From: Podocnemis expansa | Lineage: Eukaryota; Chordata; Testudines; Podocnemididae | Length of the DNA stretch: 64,000 bases | Direction of reading: 5' to 3' | NCBI GenBank assembly: GCA_007922195.1 | Contig: ML682038.1 | Span: 4,026,106-4,090,105, forward strand | In this document: positions 10,528 through 23,652 of the stretch, one piece after another | Layout: each line of letters begins with the position of its first letter | Position numbering within the stretch: the stretch's first letter is position 1 | The notes under the pieces: model-generated | Told to the model about the DNA's origin: nothing | Databases searched by the model: none | Seen by the model: only the letters and a program-made list of their open reading frames with translations | Position numbers and translations under genes: made by a program

Positions 10528-11599
10528 TGTGTAACCCTCTCCCTTTTCTTCCTGGATTACTTGGGAGCAGGCAACACTCACGCATGCACAGGCGCCTAAG
10601 TTTGATGACAAAGAGATCCTGAGTTTCCCAGTGGTGATGTTGGGATTGTGGGAATCCTCTATCCACTCTTCTGCTGCAGTCTGTTTGCTTTACAGGAAAC
10701 TAAACTTGGCGGTGCCTCCACCTGGCCGGGCCAGGTACACACTCAGTGGCGTGCCTTGGGACCTCCAGGACTAAATCCATGCGGCTAAGAATAATTTGTG
10801 GGATGGGTCTAATCCAAATTTACTAATTATATATGTAATACATTCATGGTGCTTAATTGCAAGTAACAAACCTTTACTTAACAAAGAAACTTATCATAAC
10901 AGATGGAGTTGAATACTACTACTAATTTAAATACACCAGGGCAAGTAAATAAATCAGTGAGCAGACATAGAATACAGTTTAAAGGAAAGTTATCTAACTA
11001 ACATGTTCACAGCCCTTTTTCCAACTCAGAGGGCACACTTCCCAGAGCTCCAAACCCTAACCCCTTGCTTGCGTGGGTGGGCTTGGAGGGTCAGTGAAGG
11101 AGACAAAGCAGCACTCTGCTGGTCCAGTGTATTCACTCAGAACCACACTGAAGATCCAGACTGAGCCCAACCATAGTCTGTAGTCCTGGCCCTGGTCCAA
11201 AGGGACTGCCACACTGCCTCCCCTCAGGCCCAGTCAGTCTCTCAGCAGACTCCCTTGCTTTACAAACCCTGCTCCAAATTGGAGGAGGGAGACAGACACT
11301 CACACCCTCACTGCAGATCCAGCTCTAGACTCAGACCCTGCTTGGGCTGAGTAAGCCACCAACCTCTGAAGCTCCCGGCTTGAGTGAGCCTTCAGCAGCT
11401 TCAGGAACCCCAGGATCACTCAAGCAGCTTCCTGATTCAGACATGTCTCTCTCCCTCTGTGAAGACCCCTTTGTCCCCCTCTGCTTCCTGGGATCATAGG
11501 AGCTGTAGTCCCTCAGTGGAAAACTTACAGCACATAGGAACTGCTGAAATGTTAACCTCCTACTTGATTTCAGAGGCCACTAAAGGACAGGGTGCTACA
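10528..11599 (-). mobile_element. Candidate solo LTR (about 1.07 kb)
   Basis: In minus orientation the segment begins TGTAGCACCCTGTCC and ends GAGGGTTACACA, TG...CA limits as in LTRs. The flanking tetranucleotides are CATG and CATA. The interior is GC-richer than its surroundings and non-coding. TGTAGCACCCTG also occurs at 21329. No partner LTR or pol sequence is seen, so this remains a candidate. Confidence 0.4.
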
Positions 11600-12454
11600 C
11601 ATACAAAAGAGAAGGACTTAAGTGGGGTATTGTTTTTCTACATTGCTGAACCTCTTTCTCTAGCCGTGTGCTTCTGCATTTTTCTAAGAATACCCTCTGC
11701 CTTAGAATTCCCATTATTTTTAACAGGTACAAGGATGTGCTTATATATTCATATGAGCTATAAATCTCTCTCCCTCCTCCATCTCTTGGAGTCTCTATTT
11801 GGGAGAACGAGGTGGTGTTCATAGGTGATTAAGTTTACTTCTTTGCCCTACAAATATACTGTGCTCGAATCCAAAGCAGCACCTTTATAGCCAAATTTTC
11901 TAAAATCGTGCTTATTACAGTCTATGCTTTTTACAATGGCTATATCTAAAGCTGCAAAGTAACAGGATTGAAATGTCAGCACACTGATGTTGTGTAATAA
12001 GTCTATAACTCATATTTCTTGGAATTCAGTTCTCATTCCCACCTTCCCCAGTTTTTTTCACAGAAAGTCTTCTGCAGACAATTTTATGAAATGTGGTTCT
12101 GAATGTTAAATTATTCCTGTGTTAGAAGTTGTTGGTAAATTACTTCTGATAACACTGGATCAGAATAATTTGTAAGCTGTTGTTCAATTCCATCCCTTTG
12201 TATTGAGTGCAAGAGGTTTAAAAAAGACCAGGTGCCCTCCTGTTTGTTGATACTGGCTGGCAAGAGGACAGCTCCCGGGATGCTGTGAATTTGACAGGGC
12301 AGCAGGATCCAATATTTGATTTAAAACAGAAAAGCTTTGGTACTTGAAAAGAACAAATAAAAAAGATATAGTGCAAAGAACATGCACAGATAATCATTGG
12401 CAGCCTCCAATGACCTTGCCTATGTCCCTCAAAATTTGGGGATACATGCTGGTG

Positions 12455-12955
12455 TTGTGTTCCGTAGAAGTAGCTGTGTTAATCAGTGTATAGCAAAAAT
12501 AACAAAAGCCCTATGGTTTTTTGATATCAGATTTGTGTCCATTTATTCTTTTGCATAGGGACACTGCAGTTTGGCCAATGGCAGAGGGGCGTTGCTGACA
12601 TATGATGGCATATATAACATTAGTAGATGTGCAGGTAAATGAGTTCCTGATGGTGTGGCTGATGTGGTTATGACCATTAATAGTGTCACTGGAATCGATG
12701 TGTGGGCAGAGTTGGCAATGGGGTTGTTGCAGGGATAGGTTCCTGGGTTAGTGTTTTTGTTGTATTATGTCCATTTGCTGGTGAGTATTTGCTTCAGTTT
12801 GGGAGGCTGTCTGTAAGCAAGTATTGGTTTGTCTCCCAAGGCTTTAGAGTGTGATGGATCATCATCTTCTAGGATAGGTTGTAGATCCTTACTGTTGTAT
12901 TTGAGAGATTTTAGCTGGGGACTAGAAATGATGGCCAGTGGTGTTAGGTTATTAT
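12455..12955 (-). pseudogene. PLE endonuclease region, decayed
   Basis: On the minus strand, with stops, it reads AYRQPPKLKQILTSKW, then GTYPCNNPIANSAHT, then a region ending PLPLAKLQCPYAKE-MDTNLIS. This parallels the segment preceding and including the GIY-YIG endonuclease of Penelope-like elements (PCxxxxCxxC then IY...YIGQT...R.NGH.SDI), as also seen at 30137-30795. The low-coordinate end has a PLE-type tail (gaagtagctgtgttaatcag). Confidence 0.6.
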
Positions 12956-12964
12956 CTTTGGCTG

Positions 12965-13774
12965 TGTTCTCACACAGCGGGTTATTTTGATACAGTTGTT
13001 TCGAAACAACCGTATATCGAAATAACCCTTATTTCGAAACAACTTATTTCGAATTAACAAAATGTTAATTCGAAATAAGGGAAAAAAACGGGAATCGAAA
13101 TAGCAAGTTCACACTGTGAACTTGCTAGTTCGGTACCAGGTCCAGGGGGCTGCAGCCCCGCTGGGGGTGAGCCGCTGCGGCAGCTCACCCTGCAACCCCG
13201 GAAAGGGGGGTGCAGCCCCCGGCGGGGGGGGGGGCAAGCGGCTGCGGGGCACTGGAGCTGGGGTGCCGGGCTGAGCCGGCAGCCAGGGCTGCACCCCCGA
13301 CACCGCCAGTGGGTCGGGGGCACCGGGCTGAGCTGGCAGCCTGGGCTGCCGGCTGGGCTCGGCGCCCCTGACCTGCTGGTGGAGTTGGGGGGGCAGCCTG
13401 GGCTGCGGGCTGAGCCGCCTGGCAGGGGTTCACCTCCCGCCACCCCGCCGGAGGCTGCAGCCCCCTTTCTGGGGCTGCAACCCCCTTCTGGGGCTGAGGG
13501 ACAGCCCTCAGCACCCTGGCCAAGGACCTGAGGGTTCCCTGGCCAGGGTGCTGAGGATCCAATGTTGTTTCGGAACACTTTGTTCTGAAACAACATGTTC
13601 ACACACCTTGTTTCGAAACAAGGGTTTCGAAACAACTTTGTTTCGACACCAAATGGGGTTTAACTTGTTTCGAAACAACACAGTTGTTTCGAAACAACTG
13701 TGCGTCGTGTGAACAGCTGAAACCTTATTTTGAAACAACCTCTGTTGTTTCGAAATAAGGAGGCTGTGTGAACA
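12965..13774. mobile_element. Foldback element, TTGTTTCGAAACAA type, with GC-rich core
   Basis: Termini tgttctcacacagc and gctgtgtgaaca are inverted. The arms (12980-13130 and 13560-13760) are built from gtttcgaaacaac, atttcgaattaac and cttatttcgaaa. The core 13135-13555 is a CpG-containing GC-rich block (ggctgcagcccc, gggctgcc) open in several minus frames because it lacks stop codons, not because it codes. No clear target duplication. Confidence 0.7.
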
Positions 13775-13843
13775 TTGCCTTTGTTGGGTCTGCCCTGTAG
13801 CCGGTGACTTCTGGGTACCCATGTGACTGTGTCACTCTGTTTC

Positions 13844-14312
13844 AGAAATCTGATAGAAAAAAAGACAACATCCATGCACTAGCAGAAAAGCCCTTCAGTC
13901 TCCTTGGGCACTCTGTAGCAGACTCGAAAGTTGCCATTCTTCCACAAAAGAACTTCAAAAATAGGTATCAGTGTGAAACTGCACAGCTGCAACTCGTGCA
14001 AACTTGACACAATCATACTGGATCTGAATAGAGACTTGGAATGGTTATCTCACTACAAAAAATAATTGTTCCTGTTCACACATTCTCACCTTCCAATCAC
14101 TGTTGTGAATGGGCCTCCTCTACCCTAACTGAATTGATCTGTTAGTGCCTGCCCTCCCCACTGTAATATTTCTCACTCTTGTAGGTGTATATATACCTTC
14201 TAACTGTAGTTTGATTCCATGCATCTGATGAAGTGGGTTGCAGCCCCTAGAAGCTTATGCCCAGAGAAATTTGTTAGTGTTTAAGCTTCCACAGGACTCT
14301 CATTGGTTATGT
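13844..14312 (+). mobile_element. PLE 3' portion with tail
   Basis: A short reading segment (IHALAEKPFSLLGHSVADSK, then ILPQKNFKNRYQCETAQ) is followed by a non-coding part and the tail catctgatgaagtggg, aagcttatgcccagagaaat, ttgttagtgtttaagc and cacaggactctcattg. The tail matches the PLE tails elsewhere. The coding segment is from a repeat I know in amniotes but cannot name with certainty. Confidence 0.5.
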
Positions 14313-15089
14313 TGGCATCAGTTGATCCATAGCTTCAGTTATGCTTCTGAGTTTCTGAGACTAGAGCAGGCAGCAAGCTAACTTGCTGGAAGCATTAGAT
14401 ATTCTTTGTTATATGGAAGTATGAAGAAAGGCAGTTTCATATTTGTTCCCAGTGATGATGTCTATTAAATTATGCTGCCTTATGTTCAGTAGATTCAGGT
14501 TAGGTTCTTAACAACAGTGGAAATTGATCAGTTCAGTTATAACACAATGACCTCACGTGACTTGCCGCAGCAGATTGCTTTAGAGGTGTTTCTCTCTTCT
14601 TGCTGGGAGGTGGAAATACCAACTGCTTCTTTGCTGCCCTCCTTCAGAAGGGACAAGTCTGGCTGTCTGTGGAGAAGGAGGAAGATCTTCAGGGAGGCAG
14701 ATGGGGAGAAGAGGGAAAAGAAAGGTTGAAGTGAGAGATTCATTACTCCACAGCTGGCTCATCCTCAAATCAAAGGGTTTCAGCAGTGCTGCCAGAATGC
14801 TATAGCAGTACTTTCATTTACACAGTGGAAGGGGCACAGATGGCATCCACTGACCTTTCTGCCTCTCGTATTGTAAGCTAAATAAACAGTGAGACTGAAA
14901 ACTGAGGGATGATGTTACTCTAGTACAAACAGGAAGCACTTGTAAATTGTTGGTTTTATGAAGAAATAGCTAGTGATTAAATGTCAGTCAGGTTTCTCCT
15001 TTCAGCCAGATGGACTGAGAAGATGAGGTGGTAACATTTGTTATTGGGTTATTTCTGCATTCTAAAAGCAGTAGTAAATGAGGGTAAAC

Positions 15090-15300
15090 TGCAGTGAACT
15101 CTAAAGCCTTGGGAGAACAAGCCAATACTTGCTTACAGACAGCATCCCAAACTGCAGCAAATACTCACTAGCAAATGGACATAATACAACAAAAACACTA
15201 ACTCAGCAACCTATCCCTGGAACAACCCCATTTCCAACTCTGCCCACACATCGACTCCAGTAACACCATTACCCGTCCTAACCACAACCGCCCATTCTGC
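15090..15300 (+). mobile_element. PLE endonuclease-proximal fragment
   Basis: Near-identical, on the opposite strand, to part of 12455-12955: gccttgggagaacaagccaa, tacttgcttacagacagc, gcaaatactcactagcaaat and ccaactctgcccacacatcg. It is truncated at both ends. Confidence 0.6.
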
Positions 15301-17374
15301 CTTAGACAAGAAGAGAGGAAATTTGTTCGGTTACAAGGATGGAAAAAAGGGGGAAGTCACATGTTTTCAGAGCCTTTCCGATCGCAATTTTTCCCAGAAA
15401 TATCCTCTCTCAGGGCCACTGCTCTGCTTTCCCTTCAGGACTTTTGAGTAAATTAAATGGCTCCTCTTCCTATTCCCTCCTATTCCATAATGCTGGATCC
15501 TTGCAGAGATCATGCAAAGGGGTTTCTGTAGATGAAAAGCATGCTGCAGAGGCAAACTCACTGCTGCTGCAGGTTCTATTCCTTGTGCTACTCTGGAAGA
15601 TGACACAGAGAGCATGATTTTTATTGTAAAATGTTCAATGATTCACTTTATGTCTGAGAGAGAGTTTACTGAGCTAAGATTCAGGTTTAGCCAGCTTCAG
15701 CACATGCAATCCAGAAGCTTGCATCCCAGCAGGGTTGATCTCCACCCTCCTCAGGACAGTAGAGTATAATGCAGTTTGCTCTAAGTCTTCCAGAGATTAC
15801 GTGAAATTTTGTTTTTTAATATAGACTTTGAAGATTTCTTGGAATAGTTCATAAAATTACAGGTTTGGCCCATGTTCTTGGCCCAACTGACTTATCTCTG
15901 TCCTTTCCCCCTTTACTGTCTCCTGGTCTAAAGCACAGCCGCATCAATAAAAAGATTCCCATTGACTTCAGTGGAGTTTGAATTAGCCCCTGATGAGCAC
16001 AGAATATTGTCCAGATTGTGGAAAAACTGGCTAGCTGCACTCTCTGCATTCAGTATGGATGTTCATTATGCATATGCTCTAAAGCACAATTTCTTAGTGT
16101 TTATAAAGCCCAGTAACTTTACTGGGTGCTTCATAATGTGCAAGCTATGCTAATAAAGGAACAAAACTCATCTACTACCTAGGAAATCTTAGAATATCAC
16201 TAAATGAATGGGTACAATATCATGAACAGATGCACACTGGATTAAGGGCATGTAATGTATAAATTATTATTACATAGCAAACATATTTTAACAGGTTTTC
16301 TTCTTTATCTACACCTTTTAACATGAACTCTATTATACAAAAAAAGAAAAAAAAAGATAGGGAACTTTAAAGGTCCTTTAACCCATAACCTATCTCTTAT
16401 GTCTTCCTTTGATGCGCGTGGACTGGCATTTAAATAAAATAACCAAGGGAATCTTAAATGCTATTATAGGCTCATACATTCCAGCTGTTTGTGGGACGCT
16501 ATAGGTCAACCAGCCAAGAGGCTTAATCTTAATGTTTTGGGATCAGTTACAGCTTCATTGGAGGGTTGAAATCCAATCTTAACTCACTGTTCTGTGACGA
16601 ATTGATACTTTGGGGTTTTATTACAATAGCTGGCTTGTTTCTTGTCCTGGCTACTCATGGACTGTCATTGCATTTTTATAGTGTCTGTTTGGCACAGCTG
16701 TTGTAGTCAGACTGTGGTATGTTATTCTGGTACATGCGGTGTTTTAGGATGCAAGATTGTTTGATGCAGCTGTCATGTGATTATGATCAAGGATCATTAT
16801 GAAACAAATAGCAAAAGATTCTCTCCCCTGCACTGCTTGATGAGATTCTTAAATAGTTTATTATTGACTTTCTGGTCCTGATCCTCAAGTCTTATTTAAA
16901 GTTCTAGTGGATTTCAGTGGGAGTTTTCCCTAAGCTAAGATTGAAAAATCAGGCCTAATATGTTGAATGTGCACAAATCTTCCTATATAAAAATCATCAT
17001 TATAGGGCTGCAATGGCATCACCAAAGTAGCTGCAACCTTTTTGAAAACCATTTAATTCAGAAAATATCAAACTTTTAAGAGAAACCTTACAGAATGAAA
17101 GAATGATCAATATTTTAGAATATATGATACTTTATTCTGTGTTTGCATAATAGCATGTAAAATAATGCTATAAAACAAATGAGTATTTATCAAAGTATAA
17201 TGAAAAATACAAGTTAAGAGTTAGGTTCCTTTCAGACTAATATAATTATTCTTGGGAGGCCAAATTTTAAAAAGTGCTCAACTCCTGTTTAGACACCTAA
17301 AAAATGCCAGATTTTCAAAGTGTTTGTCGCCCTGTTCCCTTTGTGATGTTTGTGCCAGGTTTAAAAAAGAAAGT

Positions 17375-17490
17375 TCATGTGAAAAATAAATCTGTTAGTC
17401 TTTACGTGCCACACGACTCTTTGTAGGTTTTTTGTTTTTTGTTTTTTGTTTTTTGTTTTTGCTGGACTAGACTAATACAGCTTCCCTTTT
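17375..17490 (+). mobile_element. PLE tail containing a (GTTTTTT)n run
   Basis: aataaatctgttagtcttta, cgtgccacacgactctt, then five units of a T-rich heptamer, then gctggactagactaatacag. This is the usual tail with an expanded homopolymer linker. Confidence 0.65.
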
Positions 17491-17838
17491 GGAAATTGAG
17501 CTCTTTTTCTTCTTCTGCCTCCAAAAGATGTCTCTGATGGATATTTCAGTAGTTTCTGTTGGCAGCAAGTTATGAGTTAAGAGTGATAACAGTACGCAAA
17601 AGCGTGAGATGATCAGTCTCATAAAAGAAATGATCCACAAAGCTTCTTGTAGTCACAGAGAAATACAGTGTAATGTGTTTGCTGAAACGTGCACTGCTAT
17701 AACATATGCAGAAATATCTCCCCTTGAAAGGATCTGTTTAGTAAAAACACTTACTTGGGTAATACTGTAGATAAGAGCCTGGTTAGGTGTTATCATGAAT
17801 GTAATTTTCTCTAGACAAGACTTCATATAATGTGTTGT

Positions 17839-17883
17839 GTTTGTTTGTTTGTTTGTTTGTTTGTTTGTTTGTTTGTTTGTTTT
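17839..17883. repeat. (GTTT)n microsatellite
   Basis: About eleven GTTT units, immediately followed by a tandem duplication at 17881-17955. Confidence 0.9.
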
Positions 17884-17955
17884 AAATAACTGAATATTTA
17901 TGCACTCAGTGTGTATATTTTAAATAACTGGATATTTATGCACTCAGTGTGTATT
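17881..17955. repeat. Two-copy tandem duplication, 37-bp unit
   Basis: tttaaataactgaatattta tgcactcagtgtgtat is repeated starting at 17918 with one A to G difference. Confidence 0.9.
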
Positions 17956-18002
17956 ACCTTCTAGTTCCATATGTCTTTGCCAAGTTCCAAAGGCAAGTCA
18001 TG

Positions 18003-18262
18003 CTAGCTAGTAAAGCAAAAAAAGCAAAGAGTATTGTGGCAGTTAAAGAGCTTTCATGGGAGAAAATCCCACTTCATCACAAGCTATGAAGAGGGGGAAA
18101 CTTACAGAATGGGATGAATATAAATACAAGGGATTGTAAGACATGGGATCAGGTCATACAGTAACAGCAAATCAGAGCATTTGTTAAGATTCAAACCCTG
18201 GGAAACAGCACATAGAGGAGGATGAAGTCAAATTACCTATTGTAATGGGGAAAAAAAGCCAT
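18003..18262 (-). mobile_element. PLE tail
   Basis: Reverse tail (ctagtaaagcaaaaaaagca, gagctttcatgggagaaaat, cccacttcatcac). It continues into the upstream PLE sequence also seen at 30230-30360 (acatgggatcaggtcataca, gaggatgaagtcaaattacc). Confidence 0.6.
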
Positions 18263-18537
18263 AGTCACAATTCAGGTCTGCATTCACACAATCTAATTTG
18301 CATATTAATTCAATTTCAGCTCTTTCTCGTATGTCTTTGGTTGCTTAGGTTGTTTTGCTCATAAAGAATTATGCAAAGAGGTAATGATAAGATCTGATAT
18401 GCTTCTTGTAATGAGGTTCATGTTTATTTCACTATAAATACATATCTTTAGCACACATAGAGTACATACTGTAACATTATGGCTGTATACACTTTCTTCA
18501 ACAAACATTTTTTTAATGTACTCATTTATTTATTTAT

Positions 18538-18630
18538 CTTCAAAGCATCTGACCAAGTGGGATTTTCTCCCATGAAAACTCATGAGATAAATAAATCAGT
18601 CTTTAAGTCCTACAGTACTCTGTACTTCAT
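18538..18630 (+). mobile_element. PLE tail fragment
   Basis: aagcatctgaccaagtggga, ttttctcccatgaaaactca, taaataaatcagtctttaag and cctacagtactctgtactt match the forward tail. Confidence 0.6.
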
Positions 18631-19980
18631 TTATTTATGGAGAAGTTGGGAAATGGACCATCAGATTTCCCCTAAGACAGCTTTACTAGTTGAGCTATGA
18701 GAACAGTTTTGTTATCAAAAGACAACACAGAATGTCTCTGAAAAAAATTATTACATCTGCCCTTCACTTTCACTGTTTTGTGTTTTGGCCTCTGCTAACC
18801 ATTGTCACAGCTCTGTGCACTAAGTTCTTTCAGCAAGAATGTCATGTTTTTTCTTTTATATTATATGTTGCCCACAGTCCCTTACACCCACTCAAGTTAC
18901 AGTCAATTATCCATTAGACCAGGAGTGCAAAGTCACTTTTGACATGTTGCTACCAGTTTCCTTTTCTTTGACAATAACTTGTCTGAAAACTAGTGGTTTC
19001 TTTTTTGTCTGGTGCAGCTGAACTTACTACTCATACTAGTGATTTAGTTAAAACCACATGATGCTGTATGAATCTCAGTAGCCCTCATGCATGATCATTT
19101 AATTATTTTAATCAGTGGGTTATTATAAGGAACAGACCTTTTAAAAATCACCCAGCTGCTAATATTTAACTTGGACAGGCTAGTTCAGCAGTGAGACTCT
19201 ACCACAGAATATTGTATAGGAGTTTTGCAAACTTTAGATTCACATGTTCTTTACTCCATCTATACTTTACATTGCCCTGTGTGCTCACTCATTAAATCAA
19301 GCACATTAGTAAAGTTCTAAAGCTGAAGTAGAGGAATAGAATATGTACTCAAAAAGTGCTTTGGACTTAATTTGACATTGCTTAGTCTCTGACTCCTGTC
19401 ATTTTTGTTGTATCATTTGCTTTGGCTGTTTGTGTTGCATCTTAAGCAATCTGAATTTTAGCACTGGATAGGCCACATATTTTTTACTCTGTCATAATGA
19501 GCATAAACAATAAAAAGTTAGCTCAAACACTGTAATCTAAACATGTAGCTTCACCACTGCACCAGCACAGATGGGCAGCAGCAAAGCAAAGATTGTTATG
19601 AATGCTCTGTGGTCCTGAGAGGTAAAAGGTTAACATAGAAAGCAGACGGGCTCTTCCATCACTGTCTGCAACTCAGCAATCATAGGAAATGAGTAACATG
19701 GAGTACATATGTATTCCTTTCATCAATGGCCTTCTTACCAGGTTGATTTGACATGGTAGAACTCAGGTTTGAATTATAAAGTGACCAGGTGAACTTCATG
19801 GCATTTTATTTTAGCTCAGATGGCTGTGGAAAACACTACTGCCTAAAATCAGGATGAGCATGAATATTGGAAGACTCCCCATGTGTAATAAGCTGTCAGC
19901 ATCAGCCCTGTGGAAGGATGTGGTGGTTCTTCTGAAACAACAGAATCAATCTGGAGGGAGAAGGGAACGCAGAGAGTTTC

Positions 19981-21570
19981 ATCGTGTTTCTAGCAATTTT
20001 TTTTACTACCACTAATATTCAGGTTTGAATTAAGGCCTGAGGGCCTTGGGCTTTGTGATTTTGTGAGCCCACCCCACTGCAGTGCTTGGAGTTGGGGCCC
20101 AAGAGACTGGCCAGTTGTGGTGCTTGGCACTTGGAGGGGACCCAGGAGACTGGCCAATGCAGAAATGGGATGATAGCCAATGATGTGGCATGATCTGGCA
20201 ATTCTTAGACCAGCTGTTGGAGGTGCACTGGGTTGACCAGCCAACCAGGCGCAAATTAGTTTATATGGTCTGGCATTGCTGTGAAGCTTCCCCTCAGCAC
20301 AGGGCTGCAACCCCTAAAGCTCCTTTATTAATCTGGCCCTGCTGACATTCAAGTAGTACAAAGAGTAGCTTCTTAGAAATACCCATCTTACTAATAAATA
20401 TTAGTATTAGTCCATTCTATTGTTTTAAACAAATTAGAAAATTGTTCCTGGAATTTAAACTCTCTGGCCTGTAGTTTTCTGGGAAGGGGAAGGTCTTTTT
20501 TGTTTTTATTGTTTTTTTCTTTTATTGTAAGCCTTTGGAACTGTAAAATGCAGTTGAGAAAAGCCATAGATATGAAATATTTTTACAGGGATTGTTGCAG
20601 TATGAATATACCTCATTCGGTGAGGGGGCAGAGCATAACTGGCCTGCACTTAAATCTCCCCTGTCAGTAGCAGGGTAGCGTGGCCTAACAGCCAGAGTCA
20701 GTGGGCCCGCCCTAAGCCACTGGAGGTAAAGCGTAATGGCCAGATGGTATAAGCAGCATCTAGGGTTAGGGCACATGTAGCAGCTGAGGTATGGGGACAC
20801 AGCCTCTCCCTCCATTACTAGGTTCCTGTCCAGAGCTCTGACAGTTGCAGAACCCTCTACCCCTGAGTCATCAGGGATTCAGCCAAAACACATGGACAAC
20901 TCATGAGGTAATGCATATCCTCCTCCCCGGGCTCCGTCCTTCCCTGAATTCTGAAGTTGTGGCAGGGGCATAGCTTACAGGCCCACCCTGTTAGCCAGCA
21001 GGCCCACCTGCCTATTGGCCACAGTGCCTGGCAGTGTTGTGAGCTTGCTACCATGACCGCAGACTGGTTAGCATCTGACGGCTGCAAATGGTGGCAGGCT
21101 GCTGTCCGCCTTACGCAGCTCCAGCCCCAGGAAGACACTAAGAACTTTATGCAATGCGGGTTGGGTTGTTTCTCCCTCTCCCTCCTCCTCCCAACATTCC
21201 AATTGTTAGCAACTGGAGCATCATCAGGAAGCTTCCGGTCCAAGTCCATATTAGAAAACAGGAGCTGATTACGCTCGTCAATTGCAGCTTAGGTGTCATC
21301 AAGGTTTCTGAACCATTGTATTAATGTAGCACCCTGCAACCCCAGGCTCCTTTGGGTGTTATCTGGCTCTGGGGTGGTTGAGAAGGTTTGATGCCTCCAC
21401 GGTAAGTCCTTCCATCTCAGTGTTCAGCTGCAACTGAGCTAAGCTGCTCCCTTATATACTAGGGCACCGGGACTGTGAGCAGTAGTGTGGAGGAGGCATG
21501 GCTTCCATAGCCCACAGCGTGAAGTTAACCTTTCACCATCCTGTGCAGGGTGAGTGTACCCCATCACAGA
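19981..21570. other. GC-rich unclassified block
   Basis: Base composition is clearly richer in G+C than the surrounding intron. It contains the near-duplicate phrase caagagactggccagttgtg / caggagactggccaatgc (20100-20160). A segment from TGTAGCACCCTG (21329) to CCCATCACA (about 21566) with a TATA-like ttatatac could be an LTR fragment. No coding domain was recognised. Probably mobile-element derived. Confidence 0.3.
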
Positions 21571-23652
21571 GACTTACATCTATTTTTATTTCAAAAAAGC
21601 TTTTGATACCACATGCTCATGTAATTGTAATTAATTAACTTCATGCTTTCTTGCTTCATTTTGAGTAGGGTGCATAGATTGCTACAGAAAGAAAGCATTC
21701 TAGAAATAAAATGTGTATGTTATTAAATATTACTATTATGCATTGTTTTTATATAAAAATCTAAGTGGATTCATAATTTCAAAGGCAGAAAAGATATTTT
21801 TCCAGTATTGTAAACACAATAATGTACAGCACATGAGGGCTGCAGATGTCTTAAATAGTCTTATTTTTGTTTGGTATTATGAAAATAAAAGCTTTATTGT
21901 AAGACTTTATGAAGCATCTTTCTTTGCATGCAAAATCACTCAGTTTGTCATTTTCCACTATGAAGAACACATAGAACCTGTAATAACTGGTCTCAAACCA
22001 GTGTGCCCTTTATAGTATGGGTCTTCTCTTTGTAATGTAAAATTGAGTGTTATACCTGAGGTTGATGACAGAAAAGGAAATTGAATTCTCACACTCATTT
22101 TCGAAGTTGACTTCCTAGGTCTTTTGTGATGGCTCATCACTCAGACAAGCTCTGATTTGTACTTGGAAGGTACAACAGGGCTGAACAGTTGTTGGAGGAT
22201 TGTGCTTCTTAGGGAGTTAGCTGTTGACACTTGCACTCGGCCATAAGGTTTTATCTCTTTTCATAGTTCTCATGCAGCCTTCTTTACTGTTGTCTGACCC
22301 TTTATTCTCTGTCTGTATCATCATAAGCAGAATATATGGCACTGAAAGTTCCTTCCCCATCACATTGCTACCAAAGTCAGGTTTCTTTGAGGTGGCTCAT
22401 CTCATCAAGCCAAGAGAGATTCTGAATGAATATGAACATTTTCTGGTTTTCAATACAGAAAATTGAAAGGATGTAGTTTAGGTGAGAAGAAAATGACTGA
22501 GCACTATTGACCAATATTATTATGGCACAGATTTGCAGCCTATCAGTAATCTCAGTGCGCTATTTAGGAAGAAGGATACAGGAAAGGGTAGGACAGATTT
22601 AATGAAACAGAGAAGAAAAAATTCAGTAAAACTGTGACACATTTTTATTAATAGATTTGTATAATCCACTTCAAAGTCCTGCTGCTACTCCCTCTGATAT
22701 CTCTGTTCTCTGAAGCAGTGCCCTTTTCATCATTTGTGTGGATCTACAATCTTTATAAGGGTTATAATGGAATAAAGATAGCTCTATAACACAGTGTCTT
22801 CATATCCAGTCATAGATGGAGCTGGTGGGAAATGTTTATTTCCTGAAAATTTCTGTAGCATTTTTTTCTAAGTTTTCATCAATGCTTTTCACTAACTTTT
22901 TAAGGTTTCCATGAAAAGAAAAGAAGAACTTAATTTTGGTTTAGAAAAACTGAAAACCACAAAGCTTTGGTTTGTGATTGCCAAAAATGGAAAAATGTAA
23001 GAGTTCAACCATTTCAGATTTTTAAGGAAAACAAATTTTCTTACAAAAATGTCTTTTTAAGATAAAAAGGCATTTGTCATAAAAAAAGATTTTTGTTTAC
23101 TCATCAATCAGCTTATAAACTTATGGCTCCAAGTTCCTCTTTGTGACTCTTCTTTACTTAACTTTTCCTGTCTAGCGTGGATTAAGTTGATGGTCACCTG
23201 TGACAACGGAAACTACTATTTATGCAAACCCAGTTGTACCTATTCTTACCGTATTCATTTACATGCTTCCCTCCCATTGATCTTTTTATTTGCCTATAAC
23301 TTACATCTAAATTCTAGTTATGAACTTTCTGAGTTAGTTACTTGTATAGTGTTCAAAGTTGTGTTGGTCTGATCTCTGCCTGTGAATTATTAGGTGCTAC
23401 CACAACAGAAATGATAACTATCAGATATGTCTATTTAGGGCACTAGAACTACCTTCTGTTATGGTTATTAGCTACTTGCCTTAGATAATGTCCCTAGTGT
23501 GCTAGGTGCTTCCCAAATGCACAAAGATGGTTTAGAAGCTAGAAGAAGATAGATTTTTGAAACAATAGTAGTACCACCCCTTCCTCCCATTTCACTTCTA
23601 CAGCTAGGAGGCTATTCTTGATCAAGGCACACATGGATCATTATGTGAGAAT

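Noticed and set aside
13054..13635. Several long overlapping minus-strand reading frames (up to 193 codons)
   Set aside because: They coincide with the GC-rich core of a foldback element, are open in more than one frame, and read low-complexity Pro/Ala/Gly/Cys. This is a composition effect, not coding.
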